64,000 nucleotides of DNA, from NCBI GenBank assembly GCA_030674155.1, contig CM060335.1, forward strand, positions 39,638,817 to 39,702,816. Reading direction: 5' to 3'. The notes below the pieces were generated by a model that searched no databases, was not told the origin of the DNA, and saw only the letters and a program-made list of their open reading frames with translations. Below are positions 24,180-36,214 of this stretch, one piece after another (positions within the stretch are counted from its first letter, which is position 1; each line of letters starts with the position of its first letter). Made by a program: the position numbers and the translations under genes. This DNA comes from Stramonita haemastoma (lineage: Eukaryota > Mollusca > Gastropoda > Neogastropoda > Muricidae).

Positions 24180-24710
24180 AACACTTAAGCCCTGAAGCCT
24201 TTTTTTGCTGTTGGGGCTCAAACTTGGAGGAAAAATTTTAAAACAACGTAGAAATACCATCTGCTTTTGATGGGAATGGTAGTTTGTGTGTGAAAGAAAA
24301 CAGTCTAAAAACCATGATGTCCACATACCATTGTATCCACAAGCATATATTCATGCATACATACAGACTGACAGGTCCTGTCCCAAAGTTCTACTAATCT
24401 TAACTCTAACCTGATACTAACTCTTTACACTTACCCTGACCCTTACCCTGCATGTGAACAAGCTGGCAGATGGATGCAATGCTACGTGGACATAATGGTC
24501 ACTTTTGTGTCCCAAAACCAATAGAGAATTGAGGAGTGACGAAATTTGAGAAAATTGGATATTTAGGAGAAATGAATGGGATTTTGATTCATTCAGGTTC
24601 ATGGCCAAAAAAACCCCAAAACAACCCAAAACAACCCCCCCCCCCCCCCCACACACACACACACACACACACACACCAAAAACCAAAAACTGAACGAAGA
24701 ATGATCTTAA
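24180..24710. other. No gene seen
   Basis: Unique-looking AT-rich sequence with a C17-(AC)n tract at 24,636-24,676. Confidence 0.6.
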
Positions 24711-24711
24711 T

Positions 24712-24905
24712 TTGAGGATAATGAACAAGCAATTATGTGCTTAAAATTTTTTTTTTTTTTTACATCAAGTGCCTCTGATTTTGTAAATGTTCTCATCTGT
24801 TCCCACAAGCACACGAGGGCCTACTCTTCCAAAAGGTTAAACAGGTTTTAACATGTGTGCAAGATATTCTGTGTGCAGTCACAATGGGACCTCTGAGGGG
24901 TGGGG
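24712..24905 (-). mobile_element. S2 SINE 3' part
   Basis: GAGGATAATGAACAAGCAAT, TCCCACAAGCACACGAGGGC and TGTGCAAGATATTCTG match the S2 tail in reverse; the head is missing. Confidence 0.6.
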
Positions 24906-25239
24906 TGGGGGAGCAAGCTGTTTTGTTTATTTGAAGGACTGAGGGAACTTAGAAGAAAAAGTTCCAATAAAAAACAAAATGGCCAGAGGGATGAATATGC
25001 ATGTATGCAATGGGTAGAGGAGTCAGAGGTGAAGGAAGTTTAGGGAAAGAGGTGTTCAGGAAGACGCAAGTTATGCATAGGTCAAAGGGAATGGTGCAAA
25101 CAAGTGTGTGTATGTGAGGAATAGCTTGTACTGCAAGCAAAGCAAATCTGTGGACTGGTGTTATCACGGATTGTCACAGATATGTTGCCATACCATATTT
25201 GCAGCAACACTCTTGGTTCTTTTGTAAAACAGCACCAAC

Positions 25240-25900
25240 CCCGGTGGGGATGCTGGGGGTCTTTCAGTATAAATAGCATCTCCACCTTCTGGAAATTCTG
25301 TGCTAGACGTTTTCATTTTTCTGTTTTTCTCTTTGTTTCATTCTCCTCATTTTTCCATAATTTCTTGTGCTTATTTTCTGCCTTCCCAGTCCATTCTCCT
25401 GCCTTTTTTCAAGCAACTCTTTCAATTTTCTGTTTTCATTATATGACACTCTGCCTGTGGTTTTTTGTTCTGGTGATCAGGTAGTGAGACTTAGACACTG
25501 GGATGGGCACAGGATGTCCATTCTGCAGTGATATTTGCCCATGTGGCACTTTTTAGGTATATTTTTGAACCGTGTTTGTTATCCTTTTGTACGTTTAAAA
25601 TTTTTTTTTTTTTTTTTTTTTATAAATCTGGGGATGATAAATTGAGCGGAATGGCTGCCGTCCTCAGCACAGTCTGGTTTATTTGCCATAAGGAATGAAG
25701 TAATTTAGGTATTGTGTCATTAAATGTTGCTGTTTTCAGATGGATGGTGTTAGACATTTGAAGGTACTAGGAGGTGTTAGTTTTGAACCTGAAGTTGAGG
25801 GTTACTGCAGCCTCTGAAACTGAGTGAGGTGACGGCCCTGGTATGGCTTTCATGGTCGGTAGGGCTATAAACAATATTGTGATTATGATTAACTAGCACC
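25240..25900. other. No gene seen; poly-T and pyrimidine-rich
   Basis: Pyrimidine-rich stretch at 25,300-25,460 and a T24 tract at about 25,598. No conserved frame. Confidence 0.6.
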
Positions 25901-26225
25901 ACAGTTGCATCACTAATGTACATGCCTCTTCATAACAGAATGCTCCTGTCTTACTGATGGTGCTTCAGTTTGAATGAATTTTTCATGTGGAGTTTTATTA
26001 GGATTTTTTATGTGGATTTTAATATATATTTTTTTTTAAAAAGATAATTGGTGCATCACTATGTTGTGTGTGTTTTCTTCTTCTTTTTGCTTTTTTGATG
26101 AGTGTCTGTAGTTGACATGGATTTTGGATGTCAGAAAATGAAAATAGAAGTGGGGAAAAAGAGGAGGATGGCAGAACTCACAACAGGAAAAAAGGGAATG
26201 GGAAAAAGAAACAGTCATTGGAGGT

Positions 26226-26518
26226 AAAAGTAAGGTAAAGGTGTCCCATAACCTATGTGGTCGTAGGGGAGCGAGGCATCAGAAACCTCGGCTTCTCTAG
26301 GCGCCAGCATATTGAGGGTGGCTCCCATCTCCTCTCCCTCGCTGCTTTACCTTCCCTGACCCTAAAGAGGGCAGGTACCCATTTAGAGCTGGGGGGACTG
26401 TGCTGAATCTAAGGCACACAAACGGTCACCCATCCAACTGGTAACCATGCTCGATGCTGCTTAACTTGACTGGGGGGAAAGCGAGCACTCTGACCACTTA
26501 CCTATCCCACCCCGACCC
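26226..26518 (-). mobile_element. S3 SINE in macrosatellite remnant
   Basis: Minus-strand copy running from CGGGGTGGGATAGGTAAGTG to the ACCTTTACCTTACTTTTACC tail, inserted between H-like and K-like remnants. Confidence 0.78.
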
Positions 26519-26850
26519 ACCCAAAAAAAGAAAAGGATAATGTGGGGAAAAGTAGAAAGTTGGATGCCTCACTAAGAAAACCAAACAAAACAGTATGTCT
26601 GACTCTGTGTGTGGCTGTAACGTTGCCATCTATACACTTTATAGTCAGTTTTTAAATCGTATTTCAAATAATGAAATCTGTTCCGTTGTCCACTGAACCT
26701 TTTTTTTGTACATGGGCTGGACCAATTGTAATTTGTGAAAACAGCACCAAAGTTGTAGTGCTTGTTGACAGATTTTGTAATGGAGCCTTACAATCAGCAT
26801 CAATTGTGTGTGTAACATTATTAATGGAAAAGCAGTTCCTAAGTAGCTAG

Positions 26851-27152
26851 TAGCCGCCGCTGTGGCCTAGTGGTTGGGGTGTTGTACTCGTAATCTAAAG
26901 GTTGCGGGTTCGATCCCAGCTATTCCGCTATGGCGTTGTGCCCTTGGAAAAGGCACTTTACGGCTATTTTCTCACCCCACCCAGGTGTAAAAGGGGTACC
27001 AACCTTGTGTTGGGGGTTAATCCTGCGATAGACTGGCGTCCTATCCAGGGGGAGTCTATGACTCTCAGTCGCTTAACGCCACAGAAACCGGGATAAGCAC
27101 CGGCCTGATGAGCCTTATGGCTCGGGACAGACTTTAACTTTTTTAACTTTTT
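26851..27152 (+). mobile_element. S1 SINE in diverged module J
   Basis: Flanked by AAGTAGCTAG at 26,841-26,850 and 27,153-27,162, the same target as the unit 2 copy with one change. This indicates a single insertion copied by duplication, not two events. Confidence 0.88.
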
Positions 27153-27599
27153 AAGTAGCTAGTGCTTTGTCATTTTGATCTGGCTGAATTTTTGTGTTTA
27201 CTATTATAGTTCAGAAATGATGTTTATTGTGATGTGTTTAAAAAAGATTGTAGCCCTGAAGTAACCGTTGATGTGGGCAGGAACAGAATAAATTATGTTG
27301 TGGGCAAATCCTTAGGCTTAAAACTGATAATGCCATGACAGATTTGACTGTAACACAGATATCAAAGCAACACAAATTTTTTGGGTATGGTTTTGTGTGT
27401 GGAATTGGTAGTTAGCTTATCAGTAGGTAGTGTATGATTTCTAGTTGTCATTTCTTTGTGAGTGTGTGTGTGTGAGGGAGGGAGAGAGAGAGAGAGCAAA
27501 TCTGTTTTGGTGTTACCAAGAATTATCACGGATCTGCAGCCATGACATATTTAAAGCAATACTCTTGGTTCTGTGGTAAAACCAGCACACACCACAACA

Positions 27600-28246
27600 C
27601 ACCACTCTCTCTCTCTTTATCAGTCCCTCACTCTCTTTCTTTAAAGAAAGCTGCACAATACGATGATCACACCTCCACATGTTCGTCTCTTTACTGGAGA
27701 GCTGAACAAGGTGGGTGCACATTGTAACAGGTGTTGGCAGACATAGTCACCATCGGCCACCATTCAGTGCTGGGCAATACATGCAACAGTGTTCCTTTTT
27801 TTTCCCACATTCACAAATATAAACTTGTGCAGTAGGCCTCCGTCAGTCGGTGTTGACTATGGAATTCGCGCCAGGTCATTTGTTCAGCGTTGGCTGTGGC
27901 TGGTCAGTCCAATGCTGGAGTGGCAGTCTCTGTTGCATCTGATGCAGATGTGGCTTGTTGAGGTGGCTGGAGTACATGCCTTCCGCTTGGCTCTCTTTTC
28001 GTTTGCTGCGGTGTGGATCAAACTTGTACAACCCACAGCAAAATTCACAGCAAGGTGTGAATAGCATAAACACCACAGTGAAAAAAATTTTTTTTGGGGG
28101 TGCAGACTTAAATTGTATTGGTTGCTGTTTGACTATGCAGAAATTTATGACTTAGGTTTTCTTCTGTCAAACTTCAGGAAAATTGACAGTTGCATGTGAG
28201 GAAGTGTCTGTGGGAAGAAGAGAGTGCTCATACATACACACACACG
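27600..28246. other. Unidentified; GC-richer island at 27,830-28,070
   Basis: About 240 bp is clearly richer in GC than its surroundings (GTAGGCCTCCGTCAGTCGGT to AATTCACAGCAAGGTGTGAA). It reads as a possible old dispersed repeat. I recognise no protein or RNA. Confidence 0.4.
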
Positions 28247-28520
28247 TTCGAGATTGTTCTCCTGGAGTTAACATCAGTACTGACTCCACTCCCCAAAAGT
28301 CCTTTGGATAAGACTATAAACCAAGGCCCCGTGTGCGAATGCACGCAGAACATCTTGCGCATCTGTTAAATCCTGTTTTGCTTTTTGGAAGAGTAGACCA
28401 TTGTGTGCCGGTGGGAACAGATAAGATTTACAAAACTACATACACGGGGATTGGATGTAAAAAAGCACACGAGTGCTTATTCCATTATCCTCGATATAAA
28501 AGAATAAATAAATAAAAATA
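28247..28520 (+). mobile_element. S2 SINE, 5' truncated
   Basis: It starts inside the body (CTCCTGGAGTTAACATCAGT) and continues to the AAAGAATAAATAAATAAA tail. Only TTCGAGATT of the head remains. Confidence 0.75.
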
Positions 28521-29067
28521 AACACTCACACACGCACACATTTATGTGTGTGCACTTGTGTGTGTGTGTGAAAGAGTTCTTGAACATGCGAGTGCCAATG
28601 TAGAAATACGCACATTTGTGCAGAATAGGCATGCACATACTTGCATTGTAGTAAATCCTCAGACATGCTTTCAGCACAGTATATGTATGTAGTTACATCC
28701 ACATACAGGAATGTTCAGTTTAAAGATAGCATTTCTACCCCGTTTCTCTGTCAAGACTGCTCTCCTGCCTCTCCAAACAGGCAGTTACGAGATAAAGCAA
28801 GCATTGGCTTTAAGTATCACTTCACAATGGTTTTGCTTACAGGCTTGCTGTCCTCTCTTTTTTTCTTCTTTTTTAAATAGGGGCAAACTAAGAGATTCTC
28901 AAATGCCAATATTCCTCTTTCCATTTAAAGAAAAGCCCTCTCAACCCCCCCCCCCCCCCCCCTCCATGTCCAGTAACTCTGTTCACAAAAGTGCACAACC
29001 CCAACATTTGGATGTGGATAAAAGTACTTTCAAGTCATTCAGGTAAGGCATTCAACACCAGTTAATG
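28520..29067. other. No gene seen
   Basis: CA-rich start, then AT-rich text with a C18 tract at about 28,947. A plus-strand open stretch here (28,711-29,046) has no recognisable features. Confidence 0.5.
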
Positions 29068-29954
29068 TTTATTGCCCACTCCTCCTCTTCAAACATCCTC
29101 AACAAGCCATGTGTACATCTTCATCACACAGATTGGAGTAATAACACTGACACAGTATCTCAACAAAACAAAAAAAAGGAGGAACAAAATACATTTTGTA
29201 ATTTTGGCTTGCAGCCCAACAGTCTTTTGAAATAGGTGTGAACAATGACTAGAGCTTGCAGTTGGTAATAATTGCTACAGAAAGTGCACAGACTCTTCTG
29301 GCTACTCTGTTTGACAGTTAGTAAACATCTTATTTGTTATTATCCCTATTTGACGGGTGAGAGAATGTCTCGCAGGTTTGTTTTTTTTACCAACAACAAT
29401 ACAGCCACGTTCTCCAGTTAAAGTAACAATCGTGCAGGAGGGGAAAATTCATAGTTAACTGTTTCATTTCTTACTGGGGATCAGCAGTTAAAATTTGCTT
29501 TAGAGTCTGTATTTCAAATTATGTTATCCCAGTGACGTATATAGAAATCTTTTTTGAAATACAATGAGTTTTCTGCTTGTTGGTTGCACTGTTTCCATAG
29601 AGTAAATAAATAACATTCATCATCAGTAATGTTGTATTCAACACATGTTTGTGGTCTAGGGTCCTGTACTTCACATAAGCCAACAATGACTTGTCAAACG
29701 TGTAGAAATTTCTGACTACTGCACACCTATTGGAAGTAAGTTGGGAGAGGTTGGTTATAACTTAAGGACTGTCCTCCCATCCACATTAAAACTTTTACCC
29801 ACCACGAAACACTGAAGATATTGCACTTGTTGATATTACAGGAATATCTGGTTCATCATTACCAAGGATACAACGTTTCATTCTTACACATGTTCCAGCA
29901 TCTCGAATTAATAAATCCCTAAGTATGTACACATGTTTATAATGTATTTAAACA

Positions 29955-30140
29955 ATACATGCGGAACAATCATAGATTGAATATCTCGGACAACACAGAG
30001 GTCACCTGTGTATTTAGGCTACACATGCCGAACAATAATGGGTTGACTACCTGAAACAACTTGGAGATAATCACCTGTGTATGTAGACTACACATGCTGA
30101 ACAATCATAGATTAAAACAATACAGAGGTCATCTGTCCTC
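29955..30140. repeat. Imperfect 60-70-bp repeat, 3 copies
   Basis: ACACATGC(G/C/T)GAACAAT followed by GTCACCTGTGTAT-like text occurs three times with 10-20 percent divergence. The only repeat seen in an otherwise unique-looking stretch. Confidence 0.6.
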
Positions 30141-30317
30141 GACCAATAACAAGTCGGGCCCTTCTCAGACACAACAATAGCAATGATTCACCATTGGTTA
30201 TATACAAAATGTCCATATATTCATTTCATAACCTGTCATAACACCTACATCACTGCTTGTGCAAACACACCCAATTTGTTGTATGTTGGTCTGTCAAATA
30301 AATCTTATCAGCATTAC

Positions 30318-30596
30318 AGTAAAGGTGTCCTATAACCTATGTGGTCGTAGGGGAACGAGGATGCCTCGGCTTCTCTAGGGGCCAGCATATTGAGGGCGGC
30401 GCCCATCTCCTCTCCCTCACTGATTTATCTTCCCTGACCCTAGAGGCAGGTACCCATTTACAGCTGAGGGGACTGTACTGAAGCCAAGGTGCACAAACAG
30501 TTGCTCATCCAATTGGTAACCAGGCTCGATGCTGCTTAACCTTGGCTGGGGGCCAGCGAGTGCTCTGACGAATGAGCCATCCCGTCCCCACATTTT
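30318..30596 (-). mobile_element. S3 SINE in the probable NALCN 3' UTR
   Basis: Complete minus-strand copy with head GGGGACGGGATGGCTCATTC and 5S-like AAGCAGCATCGAGCCTGGTT. It is in sense with NALCN. Confidence 0.78.
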
Positions 30597-31737
30597 AGAA
30601 TAAAAACAAATGAAACTACAAACTTTGAAAAAAAAAAACACCTTTGACAAGAATAAAGTTTGAATGGAATGCAAATGCCAATGGCATTAATGTTCAGCAA
30701 CCATACCCGAAAAACCAACGATTTGACATTGAAGAAAAGGATGCAAGGTATACATTTAAATTTTAAAAAAAGACAGACATGGATACGAAAGTACATGAGG
30801 TGTAAACGCAGACAAAATGCAAAACGCTGACAACATGACAGAACAACCAAGATATCTTTTTTCCTGAACAAATCAATAAATTGATTTACATGCATCACAA
30901 AAAAGATCACTTTATCAGCTCTTTTCACTGGTTAGGAAAGACCGTATATAAAGCCTGCTAAAATTATGTACAATCAACACACAGTCTTCTTTGTCTCTTT
31001 AAGACAAAGATAATGCTGTACACTCTTGTGGATCACTTCCAAAACTTCCTCACAGCAGTGTGTCACCATAATGGTGCAATCTCTCCTTGGAACAGCATAA
31101 TTCACATTAGTTGTCACCATGATGAAGAATTTTTTGCAGAGCTATTCTCTTACATGCAAGACTCCATGTGCTATACACTAGTCAACTTACTTGACATCAA
31201 TCAGTTACCTTCATTTGTTTCCATAAAACACACACACACACACACACAGAGGAACACATGCTAGTGCCCATAACACACACACACACGAACACATGCTAGT
31301 GCCCATACACACGCACACATGTGAACACATGCTAATGCCCACACATGTGGCACAAAAACACACATTATTCATGCTGATAAATACATAGCAAAGACCATAA
31401 TACTAGCATCTTTATGTAAACAAAAAAGTTTTCATATTTTCCTGATTTAAAAAAAAAAAAAAAGTCTTTTTGGCAGCAGCCGATAATGTTTATCTATTAC
31501 TCTCATTCACAGGCAAACATTTACTGGGGGCAAAAATCATACCAACTAAACTCGCACACAGTACAATGGTTATCGGTTCCATCACAGAAGTCTGGAAAAA
31601 ATCAACCATCCTTTCAGAAAGAGAATCTTGTCATGTTCAGCCAGATTTTTCACCTCTTTTCCCTCTTGGTTTCACTGTCAACTTGGAATATAAGACAGAG
31701 CACAAGGCTGTGGCCAACATGCAGTGGGGTTAAAAGG

Positions 31738-32335
31738 CTGAAACTGTCCTCAAGATCCTAGGATCTAGCTATATGAAAAATCCCTGGATATCCGGCTGAA
31801 CTGTCCTAAAGATCCTAGGATCTTGCTATATGAGAAATCCCTGGATATCAGGGCTGAAACTGCCCTAGAGATCCTAGGATCTAGCTATATAAAAAATCCT
31901 GGATATCCAGCTGAAACTGCCTTAGAGATCCTAGGATCTAGCTATATGAAAAATCCTGGATATCCAGCTGAAACTGCCCTACAGATCCTAGGATCTAGCT
32001 AGATGAGAAATCCCAGGATATCTGGCTGAAACTGTCCTTAAGATCCTAGGATCTAGCTAGATGAGAAATCCCAGGATATCTGGCTGCAACTGTCCTAAAA
32101 ATCCTAGGATCTAACTATATGAGAAATCCCAGGATATCCCGCTGACACTGTCCTTGAGATTCTTGGATCTTGCTATATGAGAAATCCCAGGATATCCGGC
32201 TGAAACTGTCCTTAAGATTCTTGGATCTAGCTATTTGAGAAATCCATGATACCTACTGAAACTGTCCTTAAAGATCCTAAGATCTAGCTAGATGAGAAAT
32301 CCCTGGATGTCCTGGAACTGTCCTAGAAACCCTTG
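31738..32335. repeat. 58-bp minisatellite with GATCCTAGGATC palindrome, about 10 copies
   Basis: The unit carries GATCCTAGGATC, a CTAGCTATATGA-like stretch, then AAATCCCTGGATATCC and GGCTGAAACTGTCCT. The 12-bp palindrome is present in most copies and decays to GATTCTTGGATC in some. The array lies directly downstream of the NALCN stop codon on the gene's sense strand, so it is probably transcribed in the 3' UTR. Confidence 0.9.
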
Positions 32336-32426
32336 GCTCACATTCACCGGCTGAAGCCATGCCAGAACTTAACTGCCCAGGCTATGCCTGGGTCTGGCTG
32401 GAACTGTCCAAACCCACACATGCTGC

Positions 32427-32593
32427 TCAGGGGGAGCCTTCGTCACTGTGGCTGTGGATGCACTGCTCCTTCCACCAGCTTCCAATGTCCGTGGAAACGT
32501 TCCTGCCCACCAGTGCTGAGTCTGTGGGGAAGGTGGGGAGAGGGGGGCTGGTGTCGTCAGAAAACTCTGACACCAGCGGTAAAGGCTTGCCTC
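32427..32593 (-). CDS. NALCN: NALCN exon 19: C terminus and stop
   Basis: After a split glycine it reads GKPLPLVSEFSDDTSPPLPT then FPTDSALVGRNVSTDIGSWW and KEQCIHSHSDEGSP, followed by TGA. The tryptophan pair near the end matches the KKWW..Q of the vertebrate C terminus, and the acidic HSDEGS is reminiscent of its SDESGD. The acceptor is CTTCCAACAG. This is the last coding exon; the 3' UTR continues leftward. Confidence 0.87.
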
Positions 32594-32829
32594 CTGTTGG
32601 AAGAAAGGGAATGTAAGCAGGATGTGTTCAGTGAACAGACATTATTTATAGCTTGTGATATTTGGAGAACACACGCACACACGAGTGCATATATCAACCA
32701 GACACATATACAAACATACACACACGTGCATATATCAACACAGACACATTTACAAACACACACACACATGACATATATCAACACATATACAAACACCACA
32801 CACACACATATGTCAACACACTCACATAT

Positions 32830-33090
32830 GCAGGAGATTTTTCTCCTGGAGTTAACATCAGTGCTGACTCCACTCTCCCCAAAAGTCTTTCGGTTCAGAC
32901 TAGAAACCGAGCCCGTGTGCGAACACACAGAGAACATCTTGCACACACATTAAACACTGTTCTGCTTTTCATGAGTAGGCCGCTGTGTGCCGGTGGAAAT
33001 AGATAAGATTTACAAAACTGCATACACACTGGGACTGGATGTAAAAAGCACGAGTGCTTATTCCATTATCCTTGAAATAAAGAACAAAAT
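32830..33090 (+). mobile_element. S2 SINE, 5' truncated, upstream of NALCN exon 19
   Basis: Body from TTTTTCTCCTGGAGTTAACA to CCATTATCCTTGAAATAAAG. The preceding 150 bp is CA-rich. Confidence 0.75.
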
Positions 33091-33399
33091 ACACATATAC
33101 TCCATCACTCACATACCATTCTTACTCATTCTTCCCTCTTTCTCCTATCATCTAATATCACTTAAGTGAAGGACATTAAAGGGAAGTACACACACACTAC
33201 ACACACACTCTCTCTCTCTTTCATACATCAAAGTCACTCTGAACTGCCTTTCCAATGGATCCTTCCAGTGGCGTGGAGAGGGGGTTCTGCTGCATGGGTA
33301 ACAGCTTGCCTCCGTACTTACTTACCCAGGCTTTGCATTCTAAAGACTAGAGCGCAACTCCACAGTCTTCCGAGACTGCTGGTGCCTACTGACTGACTG

Positions 33400-33698
33400 T
33401 TAAAAAAAAGAAAAAAGTTAAAGTCTGTCCCGAGCCTAAGGCTCATCAGGCCGGTGCTTATCCCGGTTTCTGTGGCGTTAAGCGACTGAGAGTCATAGAC
33501 TCACCCTGGATAGGACGCCAGTCTATCGCAGGGTTAACCCCAACACAAGGTTGTACCCCTTTTACACCTGGGTGGGTGAGAAAATAGCCTCAAAGTGCCT
33601 TTTCCAAGGGCACAACGCCATAGCCGAAAGCTGGGATGGAACCCGCAACCTTTAGATTACGAGTCCAACGCCCTAACCACTAGACTACAGCGGCGGCT
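33400..33698 (-). mobile_element. S1 SINE next to NALCN exon 18 donor
   Basis: Complete head (AGCCGCCGCTGTAGTCTAGT on the minus strand) and body. Flanks are ACTGACTGACT-like on both sides. It lies in sense with NALCN, about 40 bp into the intron. Confidence 0.85.
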
Positions 33699-33739
33699 TC
33701 ACTGACTAACTGACTCTGAACTAATTGCCTGAGACTGAC

Positions 33740-33845
33740 CTGTGTTGATCTTGTTGCTGCGTTTTCGTATGCTGGTTCTTTCTTTGTCACCGCGAGTCGC
33801 TCCATCACTCAGAGTCGGAGTCAGGAACTTGCGAGCAGAGGCACC
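33740..33845 (-). CDS. NALCN: NALCN exon 18: distal cytoplasmic tail
   Basis: Residues 647-681 plus one base: GASARKFLTPTLSDGATRGD then KERTSIRKRSNKINT. The TPTLSDG.. motif corresponds to SPTLSDRGG in vertebrates. It is basic and low in hydrophobics, as expected of a cytosolic tail. The acceptor is GTGTTCAG and the donor is ACAG|GTCAGT. An S1 SINE on the opposite strand lies about 40 bp past the donor. Confidence 0.85.
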
Positions 33846-33928
33846 CTGAACACAAGTACAGGTGATGCATACATGAGGAATGCATGCCCAACTCACACCT
33901 ATTCCACACAAGAACAGATAATACATAC

Positions 33929-33929
<1 letters not shown>

Positions 33930-33962
<33 letters not shown>

Positions 33963-34160
33963 ACACACACACACACGCGCGCCTATTCAACACACAAATG
34001 CATTACATTAGCCATGCATGCACTAAACACACACATGCACGCACGCACGCACGCACACCCACACACACACCCACACACACCCACACAAGCACACCCACAC
34101 CTATTTAATACAAGTACACATTAGGCATGCATGCACAACACACACACAACACACACCTAT
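33930..34160. repeat. CA-rich microsatellite upstream of NALCN exon 18
   Basis: CA runs with GCACGCACGCACGC and CCACACACACCC variants. CTATTCAACACACAAATGCA-like phrases repeat three times. Confidence 0.9.
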
Positions 34161-34169
34161 TCCAAAGTA

Positions 34170-34498
34170 GCTCATTTGTCACCAGCAATGAGCATGGTTA
34201 CCAGTTGGATGGGTGACCGTTTGTACACCTTGGCTTCTGTACAGTTCCCCAGTTCAAGGCGTCAGAGACCTCAGCTTCTCAAGGGGCCAGCATATTGAGG
34301 GCGGCGCCCATCTCCTCTCCCTCGCTGCTTCACCTTCCCTGACCCTAAAGAGGGCTGATACCCATTTACAGCTGGGTGAACTGTACTGTAGCCAAGGCGT
34401 GCCAACGGTCACCCATCCAGTAGGCAACCATGCTCAATGCTCCTTAACCTGGCTGGGGGATAGCGAGTGCTCTGACCACTGAGCTATCCCATCCCCAC
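34170..34498 (-). mobile_element. S3 SINE with an inverted 5' piece
   Basis: A minus-strand copy fills 34,258-34,498. Directly to its left, 34,185-34,257 is a plus-strand piece of the same family (ATGAGCATGGTTACCAGTTG and GATGGGTGACCGTTTG). The 3' parts meet at the junction, a twin-priming-like inverted arrangement. Confidence 0.7.
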
Positions 34499-34554
34499 AA
34501 CAGATACAACACACACACACAAAAAAAAACCACCATCCAGACTGGTCCTCTTAC

Positions 34555-34749
34555 CTGTAAACCGCTTGGAGGCTGAATGACAGGGTTACGTAACTCCACA
34601 TGCCCTTTCTTGCGGATGCGTGTGGGGACAGGAGTTGCCCCCTCTTCCTTGGCCTCCTCTTTGGGGTCGAGGCCAGCGCTGAGTTCGGTCACGGTGAAGA
34701 GGGGTTCGTTGGTGGCCCTCAGGTTCGAGATGATGTTGGAATGTTCCTT
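34555..34749 (-). CDS. NALCN: NALCN exon 17: distal cytoplasmic tail
   Basis: It has 65 codons (residues 582-646), starting KEHSNIISNLRATNEPLFTV and including the acidic stretch DPKEEAKEEGAT and TRIRKKGHVELRNP. It follows exon 16 after an intron of about 9.5 kb. RA|KEHSNII matches the vertebrate RAKQQ..SII at the same exon border. The rest is poorly conserved and looks disordered. The acceptor is CCCTGCAG and the donor is CAG|GTAAGA. Confidence 0.85.
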
Positions 34750-34824
34750 CTGCAGGGCAGATACCACAGCAAAATAGTCTCCATGTGTATTTTGGTCACC
34801 CTTTTAAAAAAATTTTTGTAGTGT

Positions 34825-34885
<61 letters not shown>

Positions 34886-35110
34886 GGGGGGTGTAGTGTG
34901 TGCGTGTGTGCGTGAGTGTGTGCATGTGAGTGTTGTGTGTGTAGTGTGTGTGTGTGTGTGTGTATGTGTGTGTGTATGCATGCGTGCGTGCATGCATATG
35001 AGTGAGTGAGTGAGAGGGATGGAGTGTATGTGTGTGTGAGAGAGAGACAGAGTGTGTATGAGTGTAGACATGTGTGTGTGGTGTGTGTGTGTGTGTGTGT
35101 GCATGTGTGT
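34825..35110. repeat. (TG)n microsatellite upstream of NALCN exon 17
   Basis: GT-rich for about 285 bp with GAGTGAGTGAG and GTGCGTGCATGC islands. On the sense strand it becomes a CA tract 75 bp before the acceptor. Confidence 0.95.
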
Positions 35111-36210
35111 GACAACCTGAATGAGTGTAAAAAGAAAAGTCTTATTAAAAACATTGAAAATCTATCTACAAATTTGTGTTGAAACATACATCTTTTGCTA
35201 TTATGTTTGTAAATTAACATGTTTCCATATATGTATACAACTCTATGTCCGCTAACATGTAAAAACAAGGGAAAAATCGTGACTTGATTAACAAGTAGTT
35301 GTGTGCATGCGCATTTATGAATGTCTGTAAATTTGTTTATTTCATAAACAACTTACAATAAAGCAATGAATGAAAACAACCATATTGTTCAACCCACACC
35401 CAAAGGTGGTACGATGTATTCTATTCCATTTCACAGGTTTGGCACACATAAAAAAACAGGTACAAACACAAAAAGAATCAAACAGTCTTTTTTTTTTGTA
35501 ATGAAATATGCTAAACTTCCACCTGTACTCTGTGCTTTTTATTTCATAAAAAGGAAACATGAAAAACTAAGAAACTAGAAAAGCAAGTTGACATAAGATT
35601 TCTTTGAAAAGTGTTGAAGTACATACGGATTGTTATATGCAGGGCATTTACAAAGGGCATTTTTTTCCAAAAAGATTGGCTATTTTATAAATTCAATCCA
35701 TAAAGAATTGTTATATGCATGACATCTACAGCTACTCTGCTTTCTTCAGAATGAATATCTGTCACAGTGAAACCTCCGCATTAAGTATAAACATAACATA
35801 TACTTGTCTGTCCTTAACTAACAATTTACAGTAAAAATATGAAACAATGTGCACAGAATTCTTTACATCATCATCAATCTCTTATAGCATCTGCCCAATC
35901 AAGTAAACTCATAAAATCAACTGGCATCATTAAAAATAAAAAAGGCATTAATATATTTTCACATATATTTTACATCAAATGTCAAGAACACTCCTCTATG
36001 ACAAGAAAAAAGGCATCATTGCTTATAATCACTGGTTGATTAGTCAATACAATGTGTGTTAGTTCACACTGTATGCACACACTGTCAAGAATCACTCTCA
36101 TTGTTAGAATACACTCCCACACCATCCTTCACCCTACACTCCAACTAGAAAGCAACCACGATGTGCAATCTACTTTGTGTGCAATTTCATTGCCTTATAT
36201 CTGTTAAAGG
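35110..36210. other. NALCN intron 16 start region: nothing seen
   Basis: AT-rich, largely non-repetitive sequence. No conserved frame, RNA fold or element recognised. Confidence 0.6.
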
Positions 36211-36214
36211 TTGA

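Larger units (their letters stand above)
25100..27600 (+). repeat. Diverged macrosatellite remnants (H, J, K-like modules)
   Basis: Segments match modules seen earlier: 25,145-25,230 and 27,500-27,600 resemble the J segment with the CACTCTTGGTTCTG stretch; 26,095-26,220 resembles H (TTGGATGTCAGAAAATGAAA); 26,700-26,850 and 27,155-27,450 match J on both sides of an S1 SINE. They are interrupted by S3 and S1 SINEs and are clearly older than units 0-3. Confidence 0.7.
29068..32426 (-). other. NALCN: Probable NALCN 3' UTR (end uncertain)
   Basis: From the TGA at 32,427 leftward there is no further coding exon. The first canonical minus-strand AATAAA I find is at 29,068-29,073, so the UTR may extend that far. 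It would include a 58-bp minisatellite, CA repeats, an S3 SINE and about 1.2 kb of low-repeat AT-rich sequence. A non-canonical signal closer to the stop could end the transcript earlier. Confidence 0.35.

Noticed and set aside
28711..29046. 111-codon plus-strand open stretch with a proline run
   Set aside because: The proline run is a C18 homopolymer, the start overlaps non-coding text, and there is no family match; it also overlaps the region where the NALCN 3' end is expected.
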